DNA of 34,897 bases, from NCBI GenBank assembly GCA_016875225.1, contig VGRW01000037.1, positions 1-34,897 of the forward strand, in the 5' to 3' direction. The DNA comes from Deltaproteobacteria bacterium. Lineage in GTDB: Bacteria > Myxococcota_A > UBA9160 > SZUA-336. This document shows, piece by piece, positions 8,253-16,939 of this stretch. The position numbers and the translations under genes were made by a program. Below the pieces are notes generated by a model, which was given only the letters and a program-made list of their open reading frames with translations, ran no database searches and was not told the origin of the DNA. Within the stretch, counting starts at the first letter, position 1, and each line of letters opens with the position of its first letter.

Positions 8253-9814
8253 ACGATCCGGCTCTCGTGCCCGCCCCAGTACTTCTCGCGGAGCTTGCGC
8301 TTGGCCATCTTGCCGGTCTCCGTGCGGGGGACTTCGGCTGCGAAGTCGATCGTGCGCGGGCACTTGTAGTGGGCGATGTGGTCGCGGCAGAAGGCGATCA
8401 GCTCGCGCTCGAGGTCGGGGCCGGGAGTGACCCCGGCGGCGGGCACGACGACGGCCTTCACCTCTTCGCCGAGGTCCTCGTTGGGCACGCCGATCACGGC
8501 GACGTCCTGCACCTTGGGGTGCATCACCAGGTGGCTCTCGGTCTCCTGCGGGTAGATGTTCACGCCGCCCGAGATGATCATGTTGGACTGCCGGTCGGTG
8601 AGGAACAGGTAGCCGTCCTCGTCCTTGTAGCCGATGTCGCCGATCGTGAAGAGGTTGCCGCGGTAGGTGGACGCGGTCTTCTCGGCGTCCTTGTGGTACG
8701 CGAAGCGCGCGGCGACGTCGGGCGGCGCCTCGAAGTAGATCGCGCCCTCCTTTCCCGGCGTGGTGATCTCGTTTCCGTCCTCGTCCAGGATGTGAACCAC
8801 GCCGCCGGCCCAGTGCCGGCCGACGGAGCCCTTCTTCTGCAGCCACTCCTGCGCGCGGATCAGCGTGCCGCCGCCCTCGGTGCCGGCGTAGTACTCGACG
8901 ATCGCGTCGCCCCACCAGGAGATCATCTGCTCCTTCAGCGGGATCGGGCAGGGCGCGGCGGCGTGCACCGCCACACGCAGGCTCGACACGTCGTACTTGC
9001 TCCGGGTCGGCTCGGGAAGCGAGGTGAGCCTGCGGAAGTGGGTCGGCACCCACTGCGACGCGGTGATCTTCTGCGTCTCGATCAGCCGCAGCGCCTCTTC
9101 GGGATCGAAGCGGCGCATGATCACCGCCGTCGCGCCGATGCGCTGCATCGCGGCGGTGAAGCCGATCGGCGCGGCGTGGTAGAGCGGCGCTGGCGTGAGG
9201 TAGCGGTCGCTCTCGGTGATGCCGAAGAACGAGACCAGCCCGACCACGCCGGCGAGCACCGAGGGATCGCCCGCGGGAACGCGCGGCAGCGGCCGGCGCA
9301 CGCCCTTCGGCTTTCCGGTCGTGCCGGAGGAGTAGAGCATCACCGAGCCCTCGAGCTCCTCGCCGAGCGGGGCGTCCTCGGGCACGTCGGCGAGCAGGTC
9401 CTCGAGCGCGAGGAAGCCCTCGATCTCGCCGCCGATCGAGACGCGCGCCCGGAGCTTCGGCGCGCGCGCGGCGACGCGCGTGGCGATCTCGCCGAAGCGC
9501 GCGTGCGCGATCAAGAGCTTCGCGTCGCTGTTGTCGACGATGTACTGGATCTCGTCCTCCTGCAGGTGCCAGTTCACCGGCGTGAAGTAGAGCCCGGTGC
9601 GGTGGCAGGCCCAGTAGATGTCGAAGAACAGGTCGTCGTTGGCCAGGTACACCGCGACGTTGTCGCCGAACTCGAGCCCGAGCTGGCGCAGCACGTGGCC
9701 GATCCGGCGCGAGCGCGCCTCGAGCTGGCCGTAGCTCTCGACGTGCTCGGCGTGGCCGTAGATCAGCGCGGTCTTGTCCGGGTTCTTCCGGGCAAAGGTG
9801 GCGACGGTGGTCAT
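8249..9814 (-). CDS. AMP-forming acyl-CoA ligase (FadD-like ANL family)
   Basis: This 521-residue adenylate-forming enzyme activates a carboxylic acid with ATP and joins it to CoA. The P-loop core YSSGTTGKPKG is at residues 161-171. The A5-like YYAGTEGGG, the A7/A8 hinge region (GDIGYKDEDGYLFLTDR) and the C-terminal catalytic lysine in ETGKMAKRKL (K502) are all present. Length fits a medium- or long-chain fatty-acid or aryl acid CoA ligase, but the substrate cannot be read. The ATG at 9814 begins close to the family N-terminus. The gene is monocistronic here. It is divergent from the M18 aminopeptidase gene across a 74-base gap and convergent with the restriction island, the two stop codons overlapping in CTAG. 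Confidence 0.92.
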   Translation of the reverse strand: MTTVATFARKNPDKTALIYGHAEHVESYGQLEARSRRIGHVLRQLGLEFGDNVAVYLANDDLFFDIYWACHRTGLYFTPVNWHLQEDEIQYIVDNSDAKLLIAHARFGEIATRVAARAPKLRARVSIGGEIEGFLALEDLLADVPEDAPLGEELEGSVMLYSSGTTGKPKGVRRPLPRVPAGDPSVLAGVVGLVSFFGITESDRYLTPAPLYHAAPIGFTAAMQRIGATAVIMRRFDPEEALRLIETQKITASQWVPTHFRRLTSLPEPTRSKYDVSSLRVAVHAAAPCPIPLKEQMISWWGDAIVEYYAGTEGGGTLIRAQEWLQKKGSVGRHWAGGVVHILDEDGNEITTPGKEGAIYFEAPPDVAARFAYHKDAEKTASTYRGNLFTIGDIGYKDEDGYLFLTDRQSNMIISGGVNIYPQETESHLVMHPKVQDVAVIGVPNEDLGEEVKAVVVPAAGVTPGPDLERELIAFCRDHIAHYKCPRTIDFAAEVPRTETGKMAKRKLREKYWGGHESRIV

Positions 9815-9888
9815 GACGTTCGAGTCTCCCTCGCCGCGGCTACGCGGGCTCGCGGCATTCTACCCGAGCGGCCGCTACCCTCGCGCGA

Positions 9889-11199
9889 ATGCCGGAAGCC
9901 GCGCGCGATCTGCTCGCGTTCATCGACGCCTCGCCCACGCCGTACCACGCGGTCGCGGAGGCGACGCGGCGGCTGCGCGCCGCGGGCTACGCGGAGTGCG
10001 CGGAGCAGGAGCTCTGGAGCCTCGCGCCGGGCGACCGGCGCTTCGTCGTGCGCCACGGCGGAAGCCTGGTGGCGTTCGCGATCGGAAGCGAGTCGCCGGT
10101 CGATGCCGGCTTCCGCATCGTCGGCGCGCACACGGACTCGCCGAACCTGCGGCTCAAGCCGTGCTCGGACACATGCGCGCAGGGCTATCGCCAGCTCGCG
10201 GTCGAGCCCTACGGGGGACTGCTTCTCCACACCTGGCTCGACCGCGATCTCTCGATCGCCGGCCGCGTGACGCTCCGCGACGGCGGGGCGCTGCTCACGG
10301 TCCTGCTCGACTTCGACCGCCCGCTCGCGCGCGTGCCGAGCCTGGCGATCCACCTGAACCGCGACTTGAAAGAGAAGGGCCTGCAGCTGAACGCTCAGAC
10401 CCATTCGCTTCCGCTCGTGGGTCTGGAGGACGCGCCGGCGCTGGCACCGCTGCTCGCGACCGAGCTCCGCGCGCAGGCCGTCGCCGACGTGGCGCCCGAC
10501 GCGATCCTGGCCTTCGATCTGATGCTCTACGACGCGCAGCCCGCAGCGATCATTGGCGCGGACGGCGCGCTGCTGGTCGCGCCGCGGCTCGACAACCTGG
10601 CCTCGTGTCACGCGGCGGTGTCGGCGCTCGTCCACGACGGCGCACGCATGGACCTGGGCCGCGCGACGCGCGCGATCGTGCTCTACGACCACGAGGAGGT
10701 CGGCAGCGAGAGCGTGGAGGGCGCGGGCGGGAATCTGCTGGTCGAGACGCTGGAGCGGATCGTCGCGGCGTTCAAGGGCGGGGCCGCGCAGGGGCTCGCG
10801 CGCGCGCGCGCCCGCTCGCGGGTCGTCTCGGCCGACATGGCGCACGCCGTGCACCCGAACTTCGCCGACAAGCACGAGCCCGGGCACAAGCCCGTGCTCG
10901 GGCGCGGGCCGGTGATCAAGTCGAACGTGAACCAGTCCTACGCGACCGACGCCGTGACGGCCGCCGAGTTCGCCGAGCTCTGCGCCGGCGCCGGCGTCGT
11001 GCCGCAGCGCTTCAGCTCGCGAAACGACCAGCCGTGCGGCTCGACGATCGGGCCGATCACCGCTTCGCGCACGGGAATTCCGACCGTCGACGTCGGAAAT
11101 CCCATGCTCTCGATGCACTCGTGCCGCGAGCTGGCCGGGACGGCCGACGTGGCGCCGATGATCCGCGTGCTCCAGGCGTTCTTCGCCGGGGCCAGCTAG
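9889..11199 (+). CDS. apeB: M18 family aminopeptidase (aspartyl aminopeptidase type)
   Basis: This 436-residue cytosolic di-metal peptidase removes N-terminal residues, acidic ones in the best-studied M18 members. The metal ligands and catalytic residues are all visible: H81 in GAHTDSPNLRLKP, D235 in RLDNLAS, E269 and E270 in DHEEVGSES, D316 in SADMAHAVHPN, and H410 in SMHSCRE. Length is normal for the prokaryotic family. The ATG at 9889 directly begins the conserved N-terminus (LLAFIDASPTPYHAV). It is followed after 11 bases by a lipoprotein gene on the same strand, so the two may be co-transcribed, though no shared function is apparent. Confidence 0.95.
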   Translation: MPEAARDLLAFIDASPTPYHAVAEATRRLRAAGYAECAEQELWSLAPGDRRFVVRHGGSLVAFAIGSESPVDAGFRIVGAHTDSPNLRLKPCSDTCAQGYRQLAVEPYGGLLLHTWLDRDLSIAGRVTLRDGGALLTVLLDFDRPLARVPSLAIHLNRDLKEKGLQLNAQTHSLPLVGLEDAPALAPLLATELRAQAVADVAPDAILAFDLMLYDAQPAAIIGADGALLVAPRLDNLASCHAAVSALVHDGARMDLGRATRAIVLYDHEEVGSESVEGAGGNLLVETLERIVAAFKGGAAQGLARARARSRVVSADMAHAVHPNFADKHEPGHKPVLGRGPVIKSNVNQSYATDAVTAAEFAELCAGAGVVPQRFSSRNDQPCGSTIGPITASRTGIPTVDVGNPMLSMHSCRELAGTADVAPMIRVLQAFFAGAS

Positions 11200-11210
11200 A
11201 GGAGTTCCGC

Positions 11211-12140
11211 ATGTTCCGAGGTCCGAGCCTTCTGCTCGCCGCTCTGCTTCTCGTGACCGCCTGCGGGGGGACGTCGCCCTACGCGATCCAGAGCGACATC
11301 GACGCGGGGAACTTCGAAGGCGCGGCGGAAAAACTCGCCAAGCGCCGCGACGCCTACCCGGACGACTTCGACACCCGCTTGAATCTCGCCGACGCCTACT
11401 ACCAGCTCGCGCGCGAGTCACTGGACGCGAAGAACCAGACCGCGTACGTCGACTACCTGGCCAAGGCGCAGACAGAGGTCCTCGAGGCGGTGCGCATCGA
11501 TCCGACCTCGCCGCGCCCGCACACCTGGCTCGGCATCATCACCGCGTACCAGGGGGATCTCGACTCCTCCGAGACCAGCTTCAAGAACGCGCTGCGGCTG
11601 AACCTGGCCGAGCGAATGGAGCTGCGCGCCGGGACGTACTACTCGAACATCGCACACATCTCGGTGTATCAGGGCAAGCTCGGCGACGCGCGCCGCTATC
11701 TCGACAAGGGCGTGAAGAACGGCGCGCCGCAGGACGAGATCGACCGCATCTCGGTTCTCGCCGCCTGGAAGGCCAACGACATGGTCGAGGCGCGCGCCGA
11801 CTTCAACAGCGCGATCGTGCTGAGCCCCGCGTTCGGCGCGACCTGGGACGGCGCGCCGCTGCCGCAGCCGATGAAGACCTTCGAGGACTTCGCCGCGACC
11901 TGCTGCTCGAATCCGACCTGCGGACCCTACATGGAGGGCGCGTGCAAGCGCTCGAAGCAGAACATCGTGCGGCGCGAGGTCGACCTCGACACGCTAAGCG
12001 AGGAGCGCAAGCTCGAGGTCGAGCGCCAGACGAAGCTCCGCGAGATCTACAAGCGGCGCAAGGACGTCTCGATCACCGTCGAGGAGGCGCCGGCGGCCAC
12101 GCCCGCGCCTGCGCCGAGCGACTCAGCCCCGAAGCGCTGA
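11211..12140 (+). CDS. TPR-containing lipoprotein
   Basis: This 309-residue protein is predicted to be lipid-anchored: a hydrophobic leader ends in the lipobox LVTAC, so the mature protein begins at the cysteine near residue 18. TPR-like helical pairs follow (for example LNLADAYYQLARESL and AHISVYQGKLGDARRYL), covering about residues 30-210. A cysteine cluster, CC-x3-C-x6-C, lies near residues 230-245, and the tail is charged and proline/alanine-rich. The ATG at 11211 is chosen because it follows a GAGGAG ribosome-binding site and starts the signal sequence. TPR lipoproteins commonly scaffold envelope complexes. The last 18 bases overlap the convergent transhydrogenase gene. Specific function is unknown. 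Confidence 0.85.
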   Translation: MFRGPSLLLAALLLVTACGGTSPYAIQSDIDAGNFEGAAEKLAKRRDAYPDDFDTRLNLADAYYQLARESLDAKNQTAYVDYLAKAQTEVLEAVRIDPTSPRPHTWLGIITAYQGDLDSSETSFKNALRLNLAERMELRAGTYYSNIAHISVYQGKLGDARRYLDKGVKNGAPQDEIDRISVLAAWKANDMVEARADFNSAIVLSPAFGATWDGAPLPQPMKTFEDFAATCCSNPTCGPYMEGACKRSKQNIVRREVDLDTLSEERKLEVERQTKLREIYKRRKDVSITVEEAPAATPAPAPSDSAPKR

Positions 12141-13256
12141 CTCCACCGCAGCGTGCACGATCTTCCCGTCGCGGGTCACGAGCGTGCCGCTGGTGATCTC
12201 GTCGGCCAGGTCGAGCTGCAGCTCGCCCTTCTTCAGCACGTGGAGCAGGAAGTTCTGGAAGTTGCGCGAGAGCATCTGGCTCGCGTGCAGGGGGACGCTC
12301 GCGGGAACGTTCAGCGGCGCGAGCACGCGCACCCCCCCGTGCTCGACGGTCTCGCCCGGCTTGGTGAGCGCGCAGTTGCCGCCCTGATCGGCGGCCAGGT
12401 CGACCACGACCGAGCCCGGCCGCATCAGCGCGACCTGCTCGGCGCTGAGCAGGATCGGCGCGCGGCGGCCTGGCACCAGCGCGGAGCAGAGGATCGCGTC
12501 GGCCTCGCCGATGTGCTTGCCGAGCGCCTCGCGCTGCCGCGCCTGCTGCTCGGGCGTGAGCTCGGTGGCGTAGCCGCCCTTGGTCTCGCCGCCGCTCTGG
12601 ATCGCCTCGTGCGCGACGAAGCGCGCGCCGAGGCTCTCGACCTGCTCCTTCACCGCGGGTCGGATGTCGAAGGCCTCGACCACCGCGCCCAGCCGCCGCG
12701 CGGTCGCGATCGCCTGCAAGCCCGCGACGCCGACGCCCAGGATCAGGAAGCGCGCGGGCTTCAGCGTCCCGGCGGCCGTCATCAGGAGGGGCACCATCTT
12801 CGGCAGCGCGGCGGCCGCGATCAGCACGCCCTTGTAGCCCGCGATCGTGCTCATCGACGAGAGCACGTCCATCGCCTGCGCGCGCGTGATTCGCGGCAGC
12901 AGGTCGAGCGAGAAGCCGGTCACGGATTTCTCGGCCAGACGCCGGACGGTGTCGCCGTTCTGGAACGGCTGCAGGATCGCGACCAGGACCGCGCCGGTGC
13001 GCAGCGATGCGATCTCCGCTTCCGAGGGCGGCTGGATCTTCAGGACCAGGTCGCTTCCGGCCAGGACCTCCCCCGCGTCGGCGGCGATCCGCGCGCCCGC
13101 AGCCGTGTAGGCCGCGTCCGAAAAGTCGACCGAGGCGCTGCGCGCCCTCTCGATCACGACCTCGTTGCCCTGCTCGACGAGCTTCTTGGCCGACTCGGGG
13201 ACGAGCGCGATGCGCCGCTCTCCGGCCGCGGACTCGCGGGGCACGCCGATCTTCAC
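12123..13256 (-). CDS. pntAA: NAD(P) transhydrogenase subunit alpha part 1 (PntAA), without adjacent partners
   Basis: This 377-residue protein is the NAD(H)-binding domain I of proton-translocating transhydrogenase. It begins MKIGVPRESAAGERRIALVP, and the Rossmann motif GVGVAGLQAIATARRLGA is followed by an acidic residue in FDIRP. The C-terminal half has VVVDLAADQGGNCALT and NVPASVPLHASQM, typical of Pnt alpha and unlike alanine dehydrogenase. The start codon is GTG at 13256. In split systems this gene is followed by pntAB and pntB, but here the convergent lipoprotein gene lies directly downstream, so the membrane and NADP(H) subunits must be elsewhere or absent. The family call is strong; activity depends on the missing subunits. 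Confidence 0.93.
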   Translation of the reverse strand: MKIGVPRESAAGERRIALVPESAKKLVEQGNEVVIERARSASVDFSDAAYTAAGARIAADAGEVLAGSDLVLKIQPPSEAEIASLRTGAVLVAILQPFQNGDTVRRLAEKSVTGFSLDLLPRITRAQAMDVLSSMSTIAGYKGVLIAAAALPKMVPLLMTAAGTLKPARFLILGVGVAGLQAIATARRLGAVVEAFDIRPAVKEQVESLGARFVAHEAIQSGGETKGGYATELTPEQQARQREALGKHIGEADAILCSALVPGRRAPILLSAEQVALMRPGSVVVDLAADQGGNCALTKPGETVEHGGVRVLAPLNVPASVPLHASQMLSRNFQNFLLHVLKKGELQLDLADEITSGTLVTRDGKIVHAAVESALRG

Positions 13257-13313
13257 GAATCACCCTCCTCTACGCGGGCGCCGGCCCGCGCGGCGCAGGC
13301 ACCGTAGCCGGGT

Positions 13314-14300
13314 TCAGTAGTACGGGCAACGCGTCCGGTGGCGCGGTCGGGCCTTGTAGGAGGGCTCGCCGCCGCGCCGCCAGAGCCAGTCGTCCAGGTC
13401 CCGCGCGCAGACCGAGGGGCTGCGCGCGCGCAGGCTCGCGACCATCTGCTCGACCGCGTCGACCGCGCAGGCCCGGATCTCGACCTCTTCGGCCGATCCG
13501 GCCGGGATCAGCTCCTCCGCGTCGATCCGCGCGACGAGCGACGGCTCGAAGCGGAGCACGCCGTCCAGGCGCAGCACGTGCGGCACCAGGTTGTCGGCGA
13601 AGAGCGTCAGGTCGGCCAGGTCGCGAAATCGCCCGAGGCTGCCGGGAAGCGCGTGCGCGAGATCCGAGACCGTGAGCTGCGCGCGCTTCAGGAACACGGC
13701 CCGGGTTCCGCCGTGCTGCGCGACGTCGCGGTAGAGCGGCATCGCGACGAGGCTGCGCACGAGCGCCGCGGCGGAGCCTGCCGCCTCCTCGACGAAGCCC
13801 GCAAACGATCCGCCCGCGCGCGTCGCCACCAGCTCGCCCAGATCCCGGAGCGCGACGGCGAAGAATTCCATGAGCTCGTCGATCGGCGCTTCGAGCGGCG
13901 TCTGGCCGAGCAGCTCCGCGACCGCGCGCGCGTCGACCTCGCGCAGCTCGCGCGCCGTGAACGCGCCCGTGCGCTCGAAGCGCGCGAGCAGGCGCGCCTC
14001 GATCGTTCGGTAGCCCGAGCGACCCGGGAGCTTGGCTAGCTTGGGGAACCAGCCCGAGCCGAAGTTGATCGCGTCCAGGCAGAGCACGAACGCAGCGAGC
14101 GGCTCGACCTGGCCGTCGAGCCGCGGGAAGACCGTGGGGCTGTCGCCGAGCGCGTCGAGCGGGATCGCCGCGCATTCGCGCGCGAGCGCCCCGGCGTCGA
14201 TCGCGACGTGCCGCGCGCCGGCCGCGATCTCGGCGCAGGACTCGCGCACCGAGGCGAACGGCCGCGCGAGGATCTCGTCGGAGAGGCTCTCGCTCAGCAC
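13314..14300 (-). CDS. Queuosine salvage protein (DUF2419, Qng1-like glycosidase)
   Basis: This 328-residue DUF2419 protein is expected to release queuine from queuosine-5'-phosphate so the base can be reused for tRNA modification. Conserved family blocks are CLDAINFGSGWFPKL, FLKRAQLTVSDLAHAL, LADLTLFADNLVPHVLR, ELIPAGSAEEVEIRA, DLDDWLWRRG and the C-terminal RPRHRTRCPYY. The protein is full length. The GTG at 14300 overlaps the end of the M1 aminopeptidase gene by 7 bases (GTGCTGA), so the pair is translationally coupled. The Qng1 assignment rests on recognised sequence blocks; the biochemical role comes from characterised eukaryotic and bacterial homologues. Confidence 0.85.
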   Translation of the reverse strand: MLSESLSDEILARPFASVRESCAEIAAGARHVAIDAGALARECAAIPLDALGDSPTVFPRLDGQVEPLAAFVLCLDAINFGSGWFPKLAKLPGRSGYRTIEARLLARFERTGAFTARELREVDARAVAELLGQTPLEAPIDELMEFFAVALRDLGELVATRAGGSFAGFVEEAAGSAAALVRSLVAMPLYRDVAQHGGTRAVFLKRAQLTVSDLAHALPGSLGRFRDLADLTLFADNLVPHVLRLDGVLRFEPSLVARIDAEELIPAGSAEEVEIRACAVDAVEQMVASLRARSPSVCARDLDDWLWRRGGEPSYKARPRHRTRCPYY

Positions 14301-16861
14301 CGCGAGTTGGAGCGCAGGTACTCGCGCAGGTCCGGCACGATCCGCGTTCGCAGCTCGGCGTCCAGATCGAAGCGCTCGAGCGCCTGCGCGAGCGCGCGCG
14401 ACGCGCTCGGCAGCGGGTGCGTCGCAAAGAAGCTCGCGACCTGACGCCGGTAGAGCGGCTTCTGCAGCGCTGGCAGCGCCGAGATCAGCCGCGACGCCAG
14501 GCCCGGCGAGACGCGCGGCGAGAGCTTCGGCCAGCGCTCGCGGATGAACTCCCAGGTGCGCTCGCGCGCGTGCGGGTTCGCGAGCAGCCGGCAGAGCAGC
14601 GGCACGACGTCCTGGGTGGGAATCTGCACGGAGAGGGAGCGCGCGAGCGCGCGCTCGACGAGCGCGGGATCGCGGAACGACCCGAGCGCCATCTCGAAGC
14701 GGGTCCGCTCCTGCGGCGTGCGCGCGGCCTTGATCGTGCGCAGGTAGGCGTCGAAGAGCGAGGCGTTGCCGCGCCGCGCCGCGAGATCGACGACCGGCCC
14801 CGCGAGATTCGGCTCGAGCGCGCGACGGTCGGCGAGGTACGGGCCGATTCGCGTCTCTGCGCCGGCGAGAACGTCCGGGTCCTCCGCGAGCGCGCCGAGG
14901 ATCGAGAGCAGCGCGGCCCGCCGCTGGCGCAGGGAGTCCGATTCCCCGCTCGCCGCCGACCAGCCGAGGCGGGCGAAGGCGGGGGCGAAGACCGCGGCGA
15001 TCCGCGCGCGGAAGCGCGAAGCGTGCTCGTCGGCCAGCGCGGGGAGCGCCTGGTCCACGAGCCAGGCGAGCGGTCCGTGCGCGGCCGCGAGCACGTCGGG
15101 CTCCGGCTCGTCACCAAAGCGTGTCACCAGGTCGAGCCAGTCCACTAGCGGCGCGCGATCGGCACGCACGCCCGCCCACTGGTGGCCGAGCAGGCCCATT
15201 CGCTCCGCGGGCGCGAGCCGCGTGAGCTCCTCTCCGAGCGCGCGCAGGATCTCCCCGTCGTGCAGCGCGCGCACGAAGCTCGCCTCGCCGGCATTGGCGT
15301 AGACCCAGAGCACCTGCGAGGCGGGGCCGAGCGGGATCGTCGCGCGCTTCTCGTCGAGCAGCGCGCGCACGATGCGATCGCGCCCGCGCGGCGGCCGGAC
15401 CCGGATCACCAGCGGGATCGGGCGCACCTCGGCGCGCCTGGCGCCGCCGACCGAGGGGCTGGCGAAGAAGCGCTCCTGCTCGACCAGCAGCTGCGCCTCG
15501 CCCGCGGAATCGATCCGCTGCGCGGCGAGCAGCGGAAAGCCCGGCCGCTCGACCCAGGGCGCGACGACCGGCTCGACGGGTCGCTTGGCCGCGAGCTCGA
15601 GCGCCCGCCACAGATCCGCCGCGCGGGCGTTGCCCTCGCGGTGCCGGCGGATGTAGCGCCGCACTCCGCTGCGAAAGACCGGCGCGCCGAGCCAGCTCTC
15701 CAGCATTCGCACCACCGACGCGCCCTTCTCGTAGGTGATCACGTCGAAGTTCTCGGTCGCCTGGCCCGGGGACTCGACCGGCCCCCAGATCGGGTGCGTG
15801 CTCTCGAGCGCGTCGAGCGCGAAGGCGGGAGCGCGGTGCGACTCGAAGTCGAGCCACATCTTCCACTCGGGCTTCCACTCGTCGACGATCTTGAAGGCCA
15901 TCCAGGTGGCGAACGCCTCGTTCAGCCAGAGGTCGTCCCACCAGGCCATCGTGACCAGGTCGCCGTACCACATGTGCGCGAGCTCGTGCGCGATCACCTC
16001 GGCCACGCGCTTCTTCTCGGCCAGCGTCACCGTCTTGGGATCGACCAGGAGCAGCGTCTCGCGGAACGTGACCGCGCCGGCGTTCTCCATCGCGCCGAAC
16101 TCGAAGTCGGGGACCGCGAGCAGGTCGAGCTTGCCGTACGGGTAGGGCAGGCCGAAGAAGGCCTCGAGCCGGCGCAGCGCCTCGGCGGCGACCTCGAGCG
16201 CGAAGCCGGCGAGCTTCTTCTTGCCCGGCACGCACCAGACGCGGATCGGTGTCGGTCCGACCCGCACCGCGCGGGACGACTCGAGCTCGCCCACCACCAG
16301 CGCGATCAGGTAGGTCGAGAGCTTCGGCGTCTCGGCGAAGCGCACGGTCTTGTTCCGGCCGCGCGTCGACACGCCCGCGACCGCGGCGTTCGACACCACC
16401 TGGTTTCGCGCCGGCGTGGTCACCCGCAGGGCGAAGCGCGCCTTCTTGTCGGGCTCGTCGAAGCAGGGGAAGAAGCGCCGCGCGTCCGCGGCCTCGAGCT
16501 GGGTCGCGGCGTAGCGGCGCTTGCCCGAGCGCGCCAGGTACAGCCCGCGCAGGTCCGCGCGAAGCGCCCCCTTCCAGGCGATGCGCAGGCTCGCGCGAGT
16601 GCCCGCGAGAGGCCGCTCGAGCACCAGCGTCGCGGTCTCGCGCTTGGGATTGGGCCGGATCCGCACCACGCGCAGCTCGCCCTCCGAGTCGCGGGCGCTC
16701 GCGGAGCCGAGATCGAGGTCCACCGCGTGCAGCTCGATCGAGCGCGTTCCGGCTTCGATCTCGAGCGAGATCTCGACCTCGCCGCGGAAGGCCTTCCGGG
16801 CCGGATCCACCCAGAGGTCGAGCTCGTAGCGTTCGGGTCTGGGCAGCTCCGGCAGGCGCAT
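14294..16861 (-). CDS. M1 family metallo-aminopeptidase
   Basis: This 855-residue zinc aminopeptidase has the M1 exopeptidase motif GAMEN at residues 256-260 and the zinc site HELAH at 292-296, with the third ligand E315 in WLNEAF. The N-terminal beta domain (about 1-190) and the long helical ERAP1_C-like domain (about 510-850) complete the puromycin-sensitive/PepN-like architecture. No signal peptide is seen, so it is probably cytosolic. The start is ATG at 16861 (MRLPELPRPERYELDLW); the frame stays open further upstream only as an antisense shadow of the glpD gene. It is transcribed divergently from glpD across 78 bases and ends 7 bases inside the queuosine salvage gene. Confidence 0.95.
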   Translation of the reverse strand: MRLPELPRPERYELDLWVDPARKAFRGEVEISLEIEAGTRSIELHAVDLDLGSASARDSEGELRVVRIRPNPKRETATLVLERPLAGTRASLRIAWKGALRADLRGLYLARSGKRRYAATQLEAADARRFFPCFDEPDKKARFALRVTTPARNQVVSNAAVAGVSTRGRNKTVRFAETPKLSTYLIALVVGELESSRAVRVGPTPIRVWCVPGKKKLAGFALEVAAEALRRLEAFFGLPYPYGKLDLLAVPDFEFGAMENAGAVTFRETLLLVDPKTVTLAEKKRVAEVIAHELAHMWYGDLVTMAWWDDLWLNEAFATWMAFKIVDEWKPEWKMWLDFESHRAPAFALDALESTHPIWGPVESPGQATENFDVITYEKGASVVRMLESWLGAPVFRSGVRRYIRRHREGNARAADLWRALELAAKRPVEPVVAPWVERPGFPLLAAQRIDSAGEAQLLVEQERFFASPSVGGARRAEVRPIPLVIRVRPPRGRDRIVRALLDEKRATIPLGPASQVLWVYANAGEASFVRALHDGEILRALGEELTRLAPAERMGLLGHQWAGVRADRAPLVDWLDLVTRFGDEPEPDVLAAAHGPLAWLVDQALPALADEHASRFRARIAAVFAPAFARLGWSAASGESDSLRQRRAALLSILGALAEDPDVLAGAETRIGPYLADRRALEPNLAGPVVDLAARRGNASLFDAYLRTIKAARTPQERTRFEMALGSFRDPALVERALARSLSVQIPTQDVVPLLCRLLANPHARERTWEFIRERWPKLSPRVSPGLASRLISALPALQKPLYRRQVASFFATHPLPSASRALAQALERFDLDAELRTRIVPDLREYLRSNSRC

Positions 16862-16939
16862 TCGGCTGCCGATTGTAGGGGGAGACGATCTGCGGGCAAT
16901 GCGGCCGCCCTTGCCAGGCCGAGGTGGAATCGCGAAGCA

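Noticed and set aside
12123-13256. Alanine dehydrogenase
   Set aside because: The same superfamily was considered, but the DLAADQGGNCALT and NVPASVPLHASQM blocks are specific to the transhydrogenase alpha subunit.
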